Shown: piece after piece, positions 5,104 through 6,137 of the stretch | How positions within the stretch are numbered: the first letter of the stretch is position 1 | Layout of the letters: every line of letters starts with the position of its first letter | Assembly (NCBI GenBank): GCA_016195205.1 | Contig: JACQAB010000112.1 | Location: 1-6,137 of the forward strand | Length of the DNA stretch: 6,137 nt | Source: Pseudomonadota bacterium | GTDB lineage: Bacteria; Pseudomonadota; Alphaproteobacteria; UBA9219; RGZA01 | Reading direction: 5' to 3' | Program-made: the position numbers and the translations under genes | The notes under the pieces: generated by a model | Told to the model about the DNA's origin: nothing | Seen by the model: only the letters and a program-made list of their open reading frames with translations | The model's database searches: none

Positions 5104-5319
5104 ATGGGATGGATATCACCAGAAGCTGTTAATGCCGCTAAGGAATTAACTTTATTCCAGTGGGCAACTTTGGCTGCAATGGTTGCAATGGTGGGCGGAA
5201 CAGTACGACTTGCCTTTAAGCAAGATTCTAGACACGTTTCGAGACCCCAAGTCCGATCAATGCCTAAGGCTCCCAAAGTACTCGGACAAGGTGCGACGGC
5301 ACCAACCCCTCAAGCATAA
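5104..5319 (+). CDS. Small single-span membrane protein, unrecognised
   Basis: Starting at ATG 5104 this is a 71-residue protein; starts at ATG 5074 (81 aa) or TTG 5065 (84 aa) are in the same frame. I prefer 5104 because GGGGGA (5093-5098) lies five bases before it and the upstream starts lack a well-spaced motif. From 5104, residues 1-15 (MGWISPEAVNAAKEL) form a short amphipathic helix. Residues 16-38 (LFQWATLAAMVAMVGGTVRLAF) are one transmembrane segment. The rest is a basic, Pro- and Gln-rich tail (RPQVRSMPKAPKV, ending ATAPTPQA) with no fold visible. By the positive-inside rule the tail would be cytoplasmic. Composition is more AT-rich than the EipB-like gene before it. TTGAAA (5058-5063) and TACATT (5080-5085), 16 bases apart, could be a promoter giving a very short leader that carries the preferred Shine-Dalgarno. 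It faces the next gene tail to tail, with one base between stops. No family is recognised; coding status rests on the frame, hydrophobic segment and ribosome site. Confidence 0.55.
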   Translation: MGWISPEAVNAAKELTLFQWATLAAMVAMVGGTVRLAFKQDSRHVSRPQVRSMPKAPKVLGQGATAPTPQA

Positions 5320-5320
5320 A

Positions 5321-6137
5321 TTAAGGCTCTAATTGGTCACGATTCCGTTTGCCGCGTAATTGTGCGGGATGCGAACGGCCTGTTCGTAAACGATATCTTA
5401 TAAGGGCATAGCGATACCTGGCCAGTCTTCTTGTTTTGGATAGTGACACTTCCGCTGCTGTTCGCGCCCAGCCGGCTGCCGTTCTGACACCTGCTATTGT
5501 GTTTCTTCCTATAGCAATGCTCCGCCTTCCCATAGCTTTAGCACTGTCCTTAGCAAGTTGAAGGACCCATTGGCGCGCCTTCTTGGGGAAAATCCAGTGA
5601 CGATGCGCTCCCAAGGTGCCAACAAGTAGCATTCCATGCCATATATAAGCTTTATAATCTGCACTTAACTCTTCAAAAAAATGTTTAAGCCACGGATCTT
5701 TTTCTACATTGCTCTCTAAAGTATGAGAACCATAATAAGGAACAAAAAATTGCCAAATAATGAAGTCAGCTAATTGTAGCATTTTAGCGGTCGTACTCGT
5801 TGTTTCTATGGACTCCGACATTTGCTGCTGGCTTGTCAGCAAATTTAAAGTTTGTTGCAAACGCGCAAAGCGCTTACCGATTAACTTAATAAGCTCGTGC
5901 AACCCGCCTAAACGACCAATCACCGCTTTCTGGTAGGATACAAAGCCGCCGATCTCCTGAATACCTAGATGGCTTGTCAGCTTTTCAAACTGCTCTTGAT
6001 AAAATTCCGAACGCTCCACACGCTGGGCTAACCCACCTACTATTCCTCCATCCTGACCATCTTTTTGCTGTCCAATTTCAGCAAGATTTTGAGAAAACTC
6101 TGGAATTTTTTCTTTCAACCTGGTAATCGCCAATGCT
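5321..6137 (-). CDS. Unrecognised helical, probably membrane-associated protein (N-terminus outside window)
   Basis: The frame is open from the window edge to the TAA at 5323-5321, giving about 271 visible residues. A TTG at 6133 could be read as a start, but the frame continues upstream of it, so the N-terminus is unknown. Numbered from that TTG, residues 1-115 are helical and Gln/Glu-rich with coiled-coil character (SEFYQEQFEKLTSHLG, LHELIKLIGKRFARLQQTLNLLTSQQQ). Two hydrophobic aromatic stretches follow, LQLADFIIWQFFVPYYG (119-135) and YIWHGMLLVGTLGAHRHWIF (163-182); either could insert in or lie on the membrane, and the linker between them carries EKDPWLKHFFEEL. The tail from 200 is strongly basic (KTRRLARYRYALIRYRLRTGR, near 233-253). 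The family is not recognised. Coiled coil followed by hydrophobic segments recalls DUF3422-type proteins in layout only. The gene is AT-rich (28-47% GC in the lines counted), unlike the GC-rich core genes, which suggests transfer. It is convergent with the small membrane protein. Confidence 0.7.
   Translation of the reverse strand, partial: ALAITRLKEKIPEFSQNLAEIGQQKDGQDGGIVGGLAQRVERSEFYQEQFEKLTSHLGIQEIGGFVSYQKAVIGRLGGLHELIKLIGKRFARLQQTLNLLTSQQQMSESIETTSTTAKMLQLADFIIWQFFVPYYGSHTLESNVEKDPWLKHFFEELSADYKAYIWHGMLLVGTLGAHRHWIFPKKARQWVLQLAKDSAKAMGRRSIAIGRNTIAGVRTAAGWARTAAEVSLSKTRRLARYRYALIRYRLRTGRSHPAQLRGKRNRDQLEP

Noticed and set aside
1..6137. CRISPR array, tRNA or rRNA genes, insertion sequences, attachment sites
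   Set aside because: No regularly spaced repeats, no tRNA-like sequence, no transposase or integrase motifs and no long terminal repeats were seen on either strand by eye.

Overview
The window looks like a chromosomal segment of an alphaproteobacterium. Two genes support this: an aspartyl-tRNA synthetase of alphaproteobacterial type (DFPMYEYDEE and SHNPFSMPQGG blocks) and a periplasmic DUF1849/EipB-like protein, a family characteristic of that class. I cannot assign a genus.

Layout. (1) 1-788, plus strand: 3' part of aspS. (2) 844-1536, plus: an unrecognised 230-aa protein with a glycine-rich hydrophobic hairpin. (3) 1537-1893, minus: a 118-aa protein that I read as a degenerate or repurposed S-adenosylmethionine decarboxylase (SpeD) fold. 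(4) About 1907-3095, plus: a YbaL/KefB-type CPA2 cation:proton antiporter that lacks the usual C-terminal RCK domain; its natural start appears to be out of frame by one base at a T6 run. (5) 3092-3784, minus: a soluble diguanylate cyclase with an SGDEF signature and an RxxD inhibitory site. (6) 3785-4036: a 252-bp divergent intergenic region rich in inverted repeats. (7) 4037-4981, plus: the EipB-like protein, with a TTG start and a strong Shine-Dalgarno. (8) About 5104-5319, plus: a small single-span membrane protein. (9) 5321-6137, minus: an unrecognised helical, probably membrane-associated protein that runs off the window.

Gene organisation is very compact. All three tail-to-tail pairs have touching or overlapping stops (1536/1537, 3095/3092, 5319/5321), and the divergent pair at 1893/1907 is separated by 13 bases. 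No operon is evident after aspS: neighbours mostly point in opposite directions and look functionally independent. The loose common themes are envelope and ion homeostasis (antiporter, EipB-like protein, two small membrane proteins) and c-di-GMP signalling.

Base composition is mosaic. By hand count, GC is about 43% in the first 150 bases and rises to 60-70% in the rest of aspS. Both unrecognised genes at 844-1536 (mixed) and 5065-6137 (28-47% in the lines counted) are more AT-rich than the antiporter and EipB-like genes. This points to recently acquired or recombined segments, or to an assembly join. There are no rRNAs, tRNAs, CRISPR arrays or recognisable transposases. I found no clear new defence or mobile system; the best leads are the SpeD-like protein, the start-region frameshift of the antiporter, and the AT-rich orphan membrane genes.
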